DNA of 64,000 nucleotides from Castanea sativa (lineage: Eukaryota > Streptophyta > Magnoliopsida > Fagales > Fagaceae), in the NCBI RefSeq assembly GCF_040712315.1, contig NC_134015.1, positions 59,783,964 through 59,847,963 of the forward strand. The letters run 5' to 3'. The notes under the pieces are model-generated. The model ran no database searches. It was not told where the DNA came from and worked only from the letters and a program-made list of their open reading frames with translations. This document shows positions 45,594 to 57,417 of the stretch, one piece after another (positions within the stretch are counted from its first letter, which is position 1; each line of letters starts with the position of its first letter). Position numbers and translations under genes: made by a program.

Positions 45594-48423
45594 ATCTCCC
45601 ACTTGCCTTAAAGACTATTGTGCACAAAGTAACTCCCATCTCCTCCAAATGAGACTCGAAAGTCCTTTGGGGCAAGGCTTTGGTAAAGGGATTCGCTAGA
45701 TTCTTTGCACCATCAATCTTTGCTACAACCACATCTCCACGAGCAACAATGTCTTGAATGATATGATACTTTCTCTCTATGTGCTTTCCTTTCTTGCGAT
45801 TCCTTGGATCCTTGGATTGTGCAACCGCTCCACTATTGTTGCAGAACCATGTAATGGGAACTTGCTCAATTCTCACAACACCAAGATCAGAAAGGAATTT
45901 CTTGAGCCAAACAGCCTCTTTTATTGCTTCACAAGCAGCAACATACTCAGCGTCCATGGTGGAGTCAGCAATACAAGATTGCTTAACACTCCTCCAACTA
46001 ATGGCTCCACCTCCCAAGGTGAAAACACATCCCGACGTGAATTTTCTGAAATCTAGATCTGACTGAAAATCCGAATTTGTATAGCCAATGGGAATCAAAT
46101 CCTCATAACGGTAAACAAGCATATAATCCCTCATTCTCCTTAGATACTTGAGAATATGCTTTACAGCTTGCTAATGTTTAGGTCCTAGATTTGATTGATA
46201 TCGACTGACCATGCCAACTGAATAACAAATATCCGGTCTAGTACAAAGCATGGCATACATAAGACTTCCCACAGCAGAAGCATAGGGAACTTGTTTCATC
46301 ATGTGTTCTTCCTCTTGAGTCTTAGGCCTTTGGTCATCAGACAGAGGAACTCCATGTCTAAAAGGAAGTAATCCTTTCTTGGAGTTTTACACGCTAAACC
46401 ATTCTAGAACCTTTTCTATATATCCAGCTTGTGACAAACCTAACATCCTATTCTTTCGATCTTCCCAAAGCTTGATTCCTAGAATATAGTTAGCTTCGCC
46501 CAAGTCCTTCATATCAAATTGGCTTGACAACCAAACTTTAACCGATGACATTACCCCTACATCATTTCCAATGAGTAGAATGTCATCTACATAAAGCACT
46601 AGAAACATTATTACTTTGTCTTGATGTCTTTTGTATACACATGGTTCATCAAGATTTTGTTCAAAACTAAATGATTTGATTGCTTGATCAAATCTGATGT
46701 CCATGACCTAGATGCTTGCTTAAGTCCATAAATGGACCTTTTCAACTTACATACCATATGCTTTTGGTTCTTTGCTATGAAACCTTCCGGTTGCAACATG
46801 TAGATTTCTTCTTCAAGATTACCATTAAGAAATGCAATCTTGACATCCATTTGCCAAATCTCATAATCATAATGAGCAGCAATGAATAAGAGAATTCTGA
46901 TAGATTTAAGTATGGCTACTGACGAAAAGGTTTCATCATAGTCAGTGCCTTCTTTTTGTGTATACCCTTTCGCCACTAGTCTTGCTTTAAAGGTTTCAAC
47001 CTTCTCATCTATCCCTCTCTTCCTCTTGTAAACCCATTTGCAACCAACGGGTTTAATGCCATTAGGCGCCTCTACAAGATCCTAAACTTGATTGGAATAC
47101 ATCGAATCTAATTCAGATTTCATAGCTTGGACCCAATGATGTGCATCTATATCATTTATTGCTTCATCATAAGTGTAGGGATGCAATTCAGCCTCTTCTG
47201 AGATAGCTTCATAAGTTTCTCCCAAACCTATGAATCTCACAAGAGGCCGAACAATTCTCCCACTACGACGAGGCACCTGTGTACTAGACATCTCATGAAT
47301 AGTATCTTGTGGTGTATCCAATACATCCACATCATCCCTAGTTTCATCCATTGGTTGTTTAACTATAGGTTCATCTATTTCACCAAAAACAACTTTACTC
47401 CTAGGATTAAAATTATTCAATAATCATCTTCCAAAAATTTGGCATGAGTGCTAACAAACACTTTGTTATCCTTATGATTATAGAATAAATAACCCTTGGT
47501 TTCCTTTTAATACCCTAAAAACAAGCACACTTCCGTTTTAGATTCCAACTTATCAGACTTCCCTTTCAACACATGTGCTGGACATCCCCAAATATGGAGA
47601 TACTTTATACTAGGCTTGCGCCCACTCCATAATTCCTTGGGTGTGTTAGGAACAGATTTTTATGGAACTAAATTCAAAATATGCATGGCCGTTTTTAGTG
47701 CATATCCCCAAAAGGAAATTGGTAAAGTTGAATAAGTCATCATGGACCTAACCATTTCCAAAAGAGTCCTATTCCTTTTTTCCGCTACACCATTTTGTTG
47801 AGGAGTTCCAAGTGCAGTCAATTGAGATACAATCCCATTTTGAATTAGGTAATCCTTGAAATCCCCAAGACGGTATTCGCCACCTCGATCAGATCGAATG
47901 GCCTTTATGCGTTTGCCTAATTGATTCTCAACTTTAGCCCTAAACTCTTTGAACTTTTCAAAGGCTTCGAACTTCCGTCTCATTAGGTACACATAACCAT
48001 ATCTTGAGTAATCATCCGTGAAAGTGATGAAATACTCATAACCTCTTTTTGCTTGGGTTGACATAGGACCACATACATCTGTATGAACTAATTCAAGCAT
48101 CTCTTGGGCTCTTCTACTTTTTGCATTAAAAGGTCGTTTCATCATTTTACCTTCCAAACAAGATTCACAAACTGATAAATTCATCAAAGTCCATAGGCTG
48201 TAAAAGTCCATCTTTGATTAGTCTTTGAATCCTATTTGAATTAATATAACCCAAATGCAAGTGCCAAAGATATGCATCACTAGTAGAAGGAAACTTTCTC
48301 TTTAATGATTTTATATGAGAGCTACTATCTAATTTAGAATTGTATAATTCATGCTTGTCAGGAGTTAAAATATAAAGACCATTTACAATATTGCTAGAAC
48401 AGATAAACATTTTATCTTTCTTC
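45559..48423 (-). pseudogene. E5 pol part 1: integrase, RT and RNase H
   Basis: The frame continues from the piece right of E4. The pre-integrase block WHLHLGYIN and CESCLEGK comes first. Then integrase with DYSRYGYVY, RSDRGGEY and TPQQNGVAEKRN, so the catalytic acidic residues are present. RT has [19 protein letters not shown] and YVDDILLIG. RNase H has SCIADSTMDAEYVA. Breaks: TAG in NQV*DLVEAP (47083), a one-base frameshift near 46700 at ASRSW, TAA near 46390, and TAG near 46174 (KH*QAV), plus stops near 47500 and 47660. The last frame reads on through the purine tract and ends 35 bases inside the LTR. Confidence 0.88.
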
Positions 48424-48428
48424 ATTAC

Positions 48429-49388
48429 TGTTAAGGACATATTTTATGTAGTTGGATAATCCTTTGACAAAACGCACTTTACCTGTATTTGGATTGATCT
48501 AGGATGTGTTTAATACTTTAAAGAACATGTTGGTCAAGTCTAGCATTAAAACCATGAAGATTGGACCAAGAAACAAGTGAAGAAAATATGTTTACTAAAG
48601 CTAGATACCTGCGGATAGCTGTTGGACACCTGGTGGACAGCTGCTTGACAGCTGCTCGACAGATGCTATCTATCGAGGTTTAATGAGGCTCGACAGATGC
48701 TATCTAATTTTTGGACCAAGCTTTTGTATTTGTGTAGGGTTTCTTTTCTCACAACCCTAGACATATATAAGGCATATTTTAGAGGCCGTCACGTAAGAGA
48801 ATACAAGGAGAACATATGCAAAAGATGACCGAAATCTTATTCTCTAAAAAAGAAGCTACTGCATCTTTGCGCCTTAGGGTTTTGTAACCAAGTGCTTCTT
48901 GATCGTCATTGTTGATGAAGTGAAGAACTTTGCAACCAACATCTTCTTCTCTAGTTGGTGATTGAAGTCGCGTACTGGGATCCACGCAATTGGTTAGTCA
49001 CGTATTGGGATTCGTGCATCAAAGGGTGGCGTTCATATATTGAAGAGTTCAGAGGTTCTGAAGTAGTAGAAGGTTTCTGCTATGAGTTCATCTACGAGGA
49101 TTGTAGAGTCTAGGGACAAATGTTTTGTACTAGATCTGAAACTTCTCTTGACTATAGTGAATTGCTTTTTGGGAAGGTTTCCCCCCAGGTTTTTTACTGT
49201 GAAACTGGTTGGTTTCATTGGTTTTCCTAGGTCATCATATCTTGTCTTATTTATTTTTCCGCTGCACTTAGTTTTGACATGATATTGATGTTTATTTGTT
49301 TTAACAAGTTTTATGCATAATAAATCTAATTAACAACTTAGGTTTAAAACTTGTTAATTCTATCAACCGGGGTCTAAATTTCCTAACA
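48429..49388 (+). repeat. E4 5' LTR
   Basis: TGTTAAGGACAT to TTTCCTAACA. It holds short repeats built on GACAGATGCTATCTATCGAG and GGACACCTGGTGGACAGCTG. The repeat number differs from the other LTR, which explains most of the 47-bp length gap. Confidence 0.9.
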
Positions 49389-49456
49389 AGTGTTATCAAA
49401 ACGGGTACACTCTGATTGGATTAATTTCTTAAGTGTGATCCTTGACCCCTGCTGTC

Positions 49457-49621
49457 ATGGAAACTTTTAGAGAGTTATTAAAATTTTTGAGCTTTTTAAC
49501 TCAATTTGAGGAGAACTTTAATTCTTCTATGTCCTTTAATAGTCATACTAGGACACGTGCCTTTTCATCTTCACGACCAAAGACTCGTGCTGTGTGGGTG
49601 AGAAAGGAGCCTAAGACTTAA
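49457..49621 (+). pseudogene. E4 54-codon gag-like remnant
   Basis: ATG at 49457, TAA at 49619-49621. The peptide starts METFRELLKFLSF and ends TRAVWVRKEPKT. The VWVRKEP end resembles the linker seen in SIRE-type Copia gag proteins before their zinc knuckle. It sits where gag would start, 69 bp after the LTR. It is too short to act as gag. Confidence 0.4.
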
Positions 49622-50637
49622 TTGTCTTTTCTATGTGTCACCTGCTTTAATTATTTCTATCTAAAGTAGGACTCTCTTTGCTTGATTTCTTTTCTGCTTT
49701 TGGAATCATGCTTTTATGCATTTGCATTCTTCTATCATGCCTTCATGCATTTGCATCTTTCTCTCATGCTTTCATGATTGTTTATCTATTTTTGTTTGAT
49801 TGTTTAGTTTGTAGTTTGTTTTTTTTTCAAAATAAAAATAAACTGAGAAAAATCAGAAAAATACAAAAACAGTGTGTGTTTGTGTACATCGGTTCTTGTG
49901 AACCATAAAATGGCCTTTGAAACAGAGTTTTCTAAATTTTATATCTCTTGTAGCTTAGATGAGCATCTCTATGCATAACTAAGTGAGCTTTGTAGCTCTT
50001 TGTTTGTGATGAGTAAGGTTAAGTGATCTCTTGAACTTAACGCTCGTATCACTCTTTTTGACGGGTTGAACTAGAAAATCCTAAGAGAAAGGCATAAATA
50101 ACCATCTCACCACTGTTACTCGCCAATCATGATATGACATTTGTATGCTTCGGCATAGCAAAAGTGCAATGTCAATGACATCTGTATGCTTCGGCATAGC
50201 AAAAGTGCAATGTCAAAAGCTTAACATAACTGGGTATTTCTTCTCTCTCTTTTATATACCCATACGTGGTTTGCTTAATAAAAAGAAAATATGCAAAGAA
50301 AATAAAAGCAAAAAGATAAAAAAATGCTTTAAATATGATTGCAAGCGTGTCTTCTAGGAGATGTGGGAGTTATAGGATGTACCTTAAAGGTGATAGTCTC
50401 CATCAAACAGTTTGATTGTGTGTAAGTTTAAGTAATTTTCTCATATCTCAAATCATCATAACATAGAGACACTTATACAATCTTACGATGTTTTCACATA
50501 CAACACGCAATATTCTTTGCTACTCTTGATACATGTGCAGGTACAATGTGATTTGGCCATCACAAGGTTTACATGCGTTGATGTATGCTCACTAAACTGT
50601 CTTAACTTGTTTTTGAAATATAAAATTGGTTACACTT

Positions 50638-50673
<36 letters not shown>

Positions 50674-51617
50674 TGGGATCTCATATGCTTAACTCTTTGT
50701 TGGTTGAGAGATGTTTTGAGAGGTTAAAATGTTGGTTGGGTCATTGGTTGAGTTGCATGTTTGATTGCATTCATATCTATGTTTTTTCTCTTCTTGAAAA
50801 ACTGTTTTTAAGCCATCTCGACACCTCCTCGATACCTGGCTTATCTGTCGAGTTCTTTTGTTGCCTCTTATCGCAATCTCGACACCTCTTAATTGCTAGG
50901 TGGATCGATCGAGAAAGTTTCTATCTCCTCATTTTTCACATGTTTTGCATGTTTCTTTCATCTTGTCATCCATAACATCTTGTTTTATTACATTCATGCA
51001 TTTTTATGGATTCTTTCCCTTGATTATTTTTGATCATCTTTATTTTTCTCGAGTGAAGTTTTATAGCTTCTTGTACCCATTGTCAATCGTAATAAAAAGG
51101 GGGAGAAATTGGAGAATTTGTGGTTCCTTTATTTAAGATTCTACAAGTTAGGGGGAGAAATACATTCCTTTGTAAGGGAGAGATGTGTTTCATTTTGTTA
51201 GGGGGAGTGTTTACCTCCTTGTTGTTGTAGGAGCTACTTTTAGCTTCTTGTTCTTGTACCTTAGGTCTTGTGATCATGTTTACATACATTGTGCTTATCT
51301 TTGATATATATGTGATGATGAATGTTTTCTTCACCTATCTTTACATGTGTTGTTTTTCCTTCTTTATTTTATATGCAATCTACTATTTCTGCTTCACACA
51401 AAGATACTTTGATGTGTTTTGTTTAAAGTGTTTCAGAAATACAGGTTGTCAAAGTCTTCCATGCCATAAACTCTCTTCTTACAAAGTTTTTCAAGAGTTT
51501 ATGTTAGGATAGATTTTATTGTATTTAACAAGTGAGTATGAGTTAAGTGATTTATAACTTCTCTCATATGTTCATTTGTTTGTTGTGGTTTTGTCACGGA
51601 TTGCCAAAGGGGGAGAT
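49622..51617 (+). other. E4 internal non-coding region
   Basis: No credible gene. Parts of 49690-50640 match, in reverse, 61560-62330 of E8. There is a GT microsatellite (50643-50670). A cluster of CTCGACA and ATCGATCGAG motifs lies at 50815-50910. The last 500 bp carry GGGGGAGAAA and GGGGGAGTG stretches shared with E7, then the purine tract. Confidence 0.7.
50643..50670. repeat. GT microsatellite, 14 units
   Basis: Perfect GT repeat followed by TTTTTGGG, inside E4. Confidence 0.95.
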
Positions 51618-52624
51618 TGTTAAGGACATATTTTATGTAGTTGGCTAATCCTTTGACAAAACTCACTTTACTTGTATTTGGATTGATCTAAGATGTGTTT
51701 AATACTTCAAAGAACATGTTGTTCAAGTCTAGTATTAAAACCATGAAGATTGGACCAAGAAACAAGTGAAGAAAATGTGTTTACTAAAGTTGGACACCTG
51801 CTGGACACCTGCGGATAGCTGTTGGACACCTAGTGGACAGCTGCTCGACAGATGCTATCTATCGAGGTTTAATGAGACTCGACAAATGCTATCTATCGAG
51901 GCTATCTATCGAGGTTTAATGAGGCTTGACAGATGCTATCTGATTTTTGGGCCAGGCTTTTGTATTTGTGTAGGGTTTCTTTTCTCACAACCCAAGACAT
52001 ATATAAGGCATATTTTAGAGGTTGTCACATAAGAGAATACAAAGAGAACATATGCAAAAGGTGACCGAAGTCTTATTCTTTCAAAAAGAAGCTACTGCGT
52101 CTTTGCGCCTTAGGGTTTTGTAACCAAGTGCTTCTTGATCGTCATTGTTGATGAAGTGAAGAACTTTGCAACCAACATCTTCTTCTCTAGTTGGTGATTG
52201 AAGTCGCGTACTGGGATCCGCACAATTGGTTAGTCACGTATTGGGATTCGTGCATCAAAGGGTGGCGTTCATATATTAAAGAATTCAAAGGTTCTGAAGC
52301 AGTAGAAGGTTTCTGCTGTGAGTTCATCTACGGGGATTGTAGAGTCTAGGGACAAAGGTTTTGTACTAGATCTGAAACTTCTCTTTACTATAGTGAATTG
52401 CTTTTCGGGAAGATTTTCCCCCAGGTTTTTTACTGTGAAACTGGTTGGTTTCATTGGTTTTCCTGGATCATCATATCTTGTCTTATTTATTTTTTCGCTG
52501 CACTTAGTTTTGACATGATATTGATGTTTATTTGTTTTAACAAGTTTTATGCACAATAAATCTAATTAACAACTTGGGTTTAAAACTTGTTAATTCTATC
52601 AACCGGGGCCTAAATTTTCCAACA
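51618..52624 (+). repeat. E4 3' LTR
   Basis: 1007 bp, TGTTAAGGACAT to TTTCCAACA. It contains one more CTATCTATCGAG block than the 5' LTR. Point differences from the 5' LTR are a few percent by eye. Confidence 0.9.
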
Positions 52625-53702
52625 ATTTCAACATTGTCTTTCAGGATAATACAATACCCATGTTTACCTAAATAAGTTGCAGAAATTAAATTCCTATGAA
52701 TATTAGGTACATACAGACAGTCTTCCAATATTAAAACCCTAGAACTGAAAGACAAATTAAGCACTCCAACAGATACAACTGGAACTCTACTCCCATCCGC
52801 TGAGGTAAGAAACAATTCTCCTTCATTCAGCTTTCTGGTCTCCTGGAACCCCTGCGAAGAATTGCAGATATGATTAGTACAACTTGAATCCACACACTAA
52901 GAATCCGTGGGATTTTGTACCAAACATATTTCAAGAAGAAAAGAACTTTTCATACCTTGTTCTTGGCAGCTTTAAAACTTGGACAATTCCTCTTCTAATG
53001 TCCTCTCTCACCACAATAGAAACACTTTCCTTTGAGCTTCTTTCCTTTATCGGCAATCCCTAAGGCAATTTGTTTTCCCCCTTGCTTAGTGAAGTCCTTC
53101 TTCTTCTTCTTCTTACCCTTGCCTTTTGACTTAGGTTGAGAAGTAGAAGCTTCACCCACATTGGCTTCTACACTAGAAGTACCAAGGATGCCTTCCGCCG
53201 CCACTAACTCATTCATTAATTCAGACTAAGAATAAATCTTTTTGTTCATATTGTAATTGAGTCTGAATTCTTTGAATGATTCCGGTAATGACTGGAGTAT
53301 CATATCCACATGGGATTCTCCATCAATGTCGGCACCTAAAACCTCTAAAGTATTTAGATTAGAGATCATTATAAGACAATGCTCTCTCACTGAACTACCT
53401 TCAGCCATTTTTGTATTATAAATTTGCCTCATGGTTTCTTGCCTTGCTGAACGGTCTTGCTCACCAAACATCTCCTTCAGACTATGCATAATGTTCGAAC
53501 CTAGTTCTACATCCTGCATTTGATGCTGTAGAACATTTGAGATAGATGCTAGGATATAGCACTTGACCATTTCATTAGATTTCTGCCAACGATCATATCG
53601 TTTTTTTTCCACAGAAGGAGCATATGAAGGAAAGCTAGGACATGGTTGAGTAAGCACATACTTATGCTCTTCAGCAGTTAAAACAATATCCAAATTTCTT
53701 TT
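52625..53702 (-). pseudogene. E5 gag and protease part
   Basis: Gag starts near 53700: a UBN2-like Copia gag (EHKYVLTQPCPSFP, WQKSNEMVKCYILASI, LKEMFGEQ, NLNTLEVLGADI). After a TAG at 53228-53226 the frame resumes with a Lys-rich linker and the zinc knuckle CFYCGERGH*KRNC, in which a Trp codon seems to have become TAG (near 52995). Next is the protease start DSSCTNHIC, where the usual DSG has Ser in place of Gly, and the pre-integrase block CLYVPNIHRNLISA. The frame is cut by E4 at 52625. Confidence 0.85.
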
Positions 53703-54925
53703 CTAGTCAACATAGTTGGATCCAGTCAGTTTGTTTTGATTAAGAATAGAAACAAGTGGACTAAATGATGCAAGTTCAAATCTAAAAAATAAACATGAAT
53801 ACAATAAGTAAACTGGACATTATCAATTTAGCATATAAGCATATAATATGGAACCTTAATAAAACCATAAAATAATATATGCAACGACAACCCAATCCAT
53901 GTCTATAATTCCTTGGTAGCAAGTTTATTATAAACTTATTAATTGGTTGAGAACTATTCTCATTATTAGTGCTATCATGATAACTCTTATCAAACACTAG
54001 CAATATGTTGTATTACCTTTAGCCTCTAAGTAATAATGACATAGCTCCTTTAGGAGGTTAACATTACACTTAGTCTAGTGTACACCATTATCTAGAATCA
54101 TGTGTAGGCACATTTCATCTCCCTTTATAGTGTTTAAACTTGTAGTACCATGAAACCAAAACACCATCCTTTGGGATCGCGAGGCATATACTCCAAGACG
54201 AGGTGCTTGTCCACACTACTTTAAACAGGTAAGTTCAATCTCGTAGTACTATGAAATAAACACCCTCCTTTGGGATTGCGAGGCATATACGCCAAGACGA
54301 GGTACTTATCCCACACTTCTATGAACCGATAATGGAGGCCGTGAGATCCAACCCTTGTATCTCTCTCCCACTAGATGTTTTAAAATAAAGGTTTTTAAAT
54401 TTAAAACATGCATAAACAAATTACACATTGCCTTGCTCTTTATATATGTAAAAACACTTAGAAAAATTCTAAATCCACAGTCCTCGATCAATCCTCGACA
54501 GATTCTGGCTCGATCGAGAATAAGTTCTACGAAGCTCGATTGATTCTCGACAGATCCTCGATCAATCGAGAGATCTTCTGTTAGCTTGATAGATTCTCGA
54601 CAGATCTTCGATCGATCGAGCGTTGCGAATTTTGAATTTTCCAGAATTTTTCTAAGACAATTTTTTCTACGTTTTCATGTACAAAACAACCAGCATACGA
54701 TCATAATGAACAGAAATTGATATCAAAACTGAATTACATTGATGCTATAGCCTTAAAGTTCAGTTTAACATACTTAAACTAAAAATTAAACAACATCATC
54801 ACATCAAAATCAGTTTTTATCAAACAATAATTTCAAGAACTATGCAGAAAACAAATTTCTAACAACATGAAACTATTTTCTATAATTCCAAAACTATAAA
54901 CATGTTGAACAGATACGAAATGAAG
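53703..54925 (-). other. E5 untranslated leader
   Basis: 1.2 kb between primer site and gag, with no gene. A block of about 99 bp (CCTTTGGGAT-GCGAGGCATATAC...CAAGACGAGGT) occurs twice, near 54162 and 54261. A run of CTCGATCGAG-like and CTCGACAGAT motifs lies at 54484-54625. Such long structured leaders can hold packaging signals, but that is inference. Confidence 0.65.
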
Positions 54926-54940
54926 ACCGCTCTGATACCA
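54926..54940 (-). promoter_or_regulatory. E5 primer binding site, initiator Met tRNA type
   Basis: On the minus strand, two bases inside the LTR, TGGTATCAGAGCGG. TGGTATCAGAGC is the classic complement to the 3' end of plant initiator methionine tRNA and the common Copia primer site. Confidence 0.93.
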
Positions 54941-54942
54941 TT

Positions 54943-56331
54943 TGAAGGAAATATGCAAGTGCGCAGCGGAAAAATAACGGATCTACTTCATTCATAAGAG
55001 TTAACATGCACTATGTAAGCTTCAGAATTTGAGAACAAGAGAGTGTACCTTGGAGCGGTGAATTTCAAAACGGAAGATCAAAATCACTTGGGAACACTTT
55101 CAATCTTCACTCCAATTCCACTAACGCCCAAGATGTGTGGTCTCTCAATTAGTTCCAAAGGGAGAATGTCAAAGTGTTTAACACTTACATGCAACACTTC
55201 ACAATAGTTTTTACAAAAATCTCTACAGAAAATTCTGTATGTTTCTCCTTTTGTGTGTAACCGATTATCTAATTGGGCTGGCCTTTTGGGCCTTTCCAAT
55301 TGGGCTTAAGTGTGTGGCTTGGAGTGGGACCAAAAGGGACCAATAAGACACTAGCTCCAATGGGCCTTGGACTTTTCTATCAACTCTTTACAAGTTCAAA
55401 GTTACCATTAACTATATTTAATACCACTATATAAATATAGTTGTACTCTAGGCCTTATCTATAAATTATATCCCAAGACTTTATTGTACATGCAACTCCT
55501 TCATAAAATATCCGTAGTAACACAAAGTCATGAATGTAGACTGTCACTTTGTAAATTACTACATTTTATCCTTGAGTATCCGGTTTAATCCTTTAAGTTA
55601 TTCATCATATATTTATGAAATCCAATTTCATAAATATATACTCTAGTAACTATTTACTAAAGTAGTTAGGCCTAACATTCTGAATAACAGACTCATTAAA
55701 CTTATCTCAAGGGAATATTTTGTATCTCCGTTAAGAGACTATGAATTCCATCTTAAGAATATATGTTCTATCAACACTAAATGTGGTTGCCCAATATACT
55801 GAGATTTTAACCGTTAATCTAGATCTCACTCCTGATATATCAAAGCAACCTACACCTCATGATCAAGTCTATTATTTTCTCAAGATTAAGAGTTTATGCA
55901 AATATAAGTCGTGAGTTTATTATTCATATGACAGTCGTTGGAAGAACAATAAATCTCACACGGTCCAGTTCAATATGTTTTAACTCTTAAAACATATCAA
56001 CATACCAACTAGAAATTTTCATTTCCATGATCAAGACAAATCATCTTAGTTGATATGTTAAGTCTTCTCAGATGAAATGCCCAATTTTCATCACCGACAC
56101 AAACTACATTTTGAGTTTACAAGGAACTTGTGATTTACATCTTCTGTGACTAAATCACATAAATCACACACAATGCATCTCATGGACTATATGATAATGT
56201 CCCAATATTCATGTTACCATTATTTTTAGATAATAATAATAATAGAACAACTTTATTAAACACAACATTAAGTCATATATAATAAAATACATAACATCAT
56301 ACAATAGGATTTAAGGGCACTAATCCTAACA
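54943..56331 (-). repeat. E5 5' LTR
   Basis: 1389 bp, paired with 44207-45593. Ends TG...CA, followed by the target duplication GAAAT. Confidence 0.93.
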
Positions 56332-56336
56332 GAAAT

Positions 56337-57135
56337 ATCCCCTCGAGATAAGTTTAATAAGAACTGGTTATTCAGGGCCCCCACTTTAGTAAGGAGTTAC
56401 TAAAGCTTATATTTATTAAAATTGAATTTCAATAAATGTGAATAACTAAAAGATAAAACCGGGTACCCAATGATAAAATAGTTGTTTACAAAGTGACAGT
56501 TTATTATGACTTTGTTCACTATGGATATTTCATGGAGGGATCAAATGATATTATTAGAGTCTTGAGACATAATTTATTAATAAGGCCTAGAGTGCAATTA
56601 TATTTATATAGTGATATTAAATATAATTAATGGTAACTTTGGACTTGTCAAGAGTTGACAGAAAAGCCCAAGGCCCATTAGAGCTAGGGTCTTATTTGTT
56701 CCCTTTGGTCCCATCTCAAGCCGCAAACTAAAGCCCAATTAGGTAGGCCCAAAAGGCTAACCAAATTAGATAATCAGATTTTATTTAATAAGAGTTATTA
56801 AATAAAGTAACTACCAAGGTAGTTTGAATGTACGTATGATGAAAAGAAAGAAAATAGTTTTTCTCTACAAGGAGAAGAAAAAAGGATTTTTCTTTGAGAA
56901 TCAACGTACAAAAAGACTGATTAAGAAACCACACTTCTTGGGCACTATGTGGAATTGAGATAAAGATTAAATGTATTCTCAAGTCTTGGTTTTGAATTTC
57001 ACTACATCAAGGTACGCTTTCTATTCTTTGTTCTAGAATTCAAGGTTACATGTTATCTCTCATGAATGAAGTATATTCGTGTTTGTTGCTTCCGCTGTGT
57101 GTTTTGTATGAGATGCAAAACCAGATTTTCCAACA
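56337..57135 (+). repeat. E6 3' LTR, second part
   Basis: It resumes the LTR cut at 44206 and ends GATTTTCCAACA at 57135, giving an LTR of about 1350 bp in all. Its middle (56590-56780) is clearly similar to the reverse complement of E5's LTR (TAAGGCCTAGAGTGCAA, TCAAGAGTTGACAGAAAAGCC). Confidence 0.85.
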
Positions 57136-57417
57136 GGTTCAACTATAGGTTGGTATTAGGTACTGAGATTCATTTTACTTGTAACCACTTATTATTGATA
57201 ATAGTGGATTCTCGGGAGTGGTGACCTTAAATTCACCCGGGTGGGGTTTTGCCTTTGTGGGTTTTCCCATTCGTAAACAAATCACCTGTGTCAAATTTAA
57301 TTTTTGCTACATTTAGTTTAGTTGGTGATTTGTTTATGCTACCACGCTATTGCATATTAAATTGACTTAATTAATTAATTAATTAATTTGCCAAAGGGGT
57401 TAATCCATTTTTTCCTT
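57136..57417 (+). mobile_element. E10: scrap of a Copia-type LTR
   Basis: GGATTCTCGGGAGTGGTGACC, GGGTGGGGTTTTGCC and CCATTCGTAAACAAATCACC are phrases I know from the 3' part of a common plant Copia LTR. An AATT microsatellite (57368-57390) and CCAAAGGGGTTAATCC follow. No partner LTR is in the window. Confidence 0.4.

Larger units (their letters stand above)
48429..52624 (+). mobile_element. E4: non-autonomous LTR element nested in E5
   Basis: LTRs 48429-49388 (960 bp) and 51618-52624 (1007 bp), TG...CA ends, target duplication ATTAC/ATTTC (48424-48428, 52625-52629). Just inside the left LTR AGTGTTATCAAAACGGG resembles a primer site for initiator Met tRNA. Before the right LTR is the purine tract CCAAAGGGGGAGAT. 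The 2.2 kb inside has only a 54-codon ORF and no pol, so it must borrow enzymes. Its insertion split E5's frame between the pre-integrase region and the rest of pol. Confidence 0.9.
44207..56331 (-). mobile_element. E5: Ty1/Copia element inserted in the E6 LTR and interrupted by E4
   Basis: LTRs of 1387 and 1389 bp, TG...CA ends, and a near-perfect target duplication (AAAAT at 44202-44206, GAAAT at 56332-56336). Read right to left: primer site, gag, protease, integrase, RT, RNase H, purine tract. RT after integrase is the Copia order. Removal of E4 (48429-52624) leaves about 7.9 kb. Two 190-200 base samples of the LTRs differ by 2.5-3.7%. Several stops and one frameshift make it defective. 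Confidence 0.93.
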
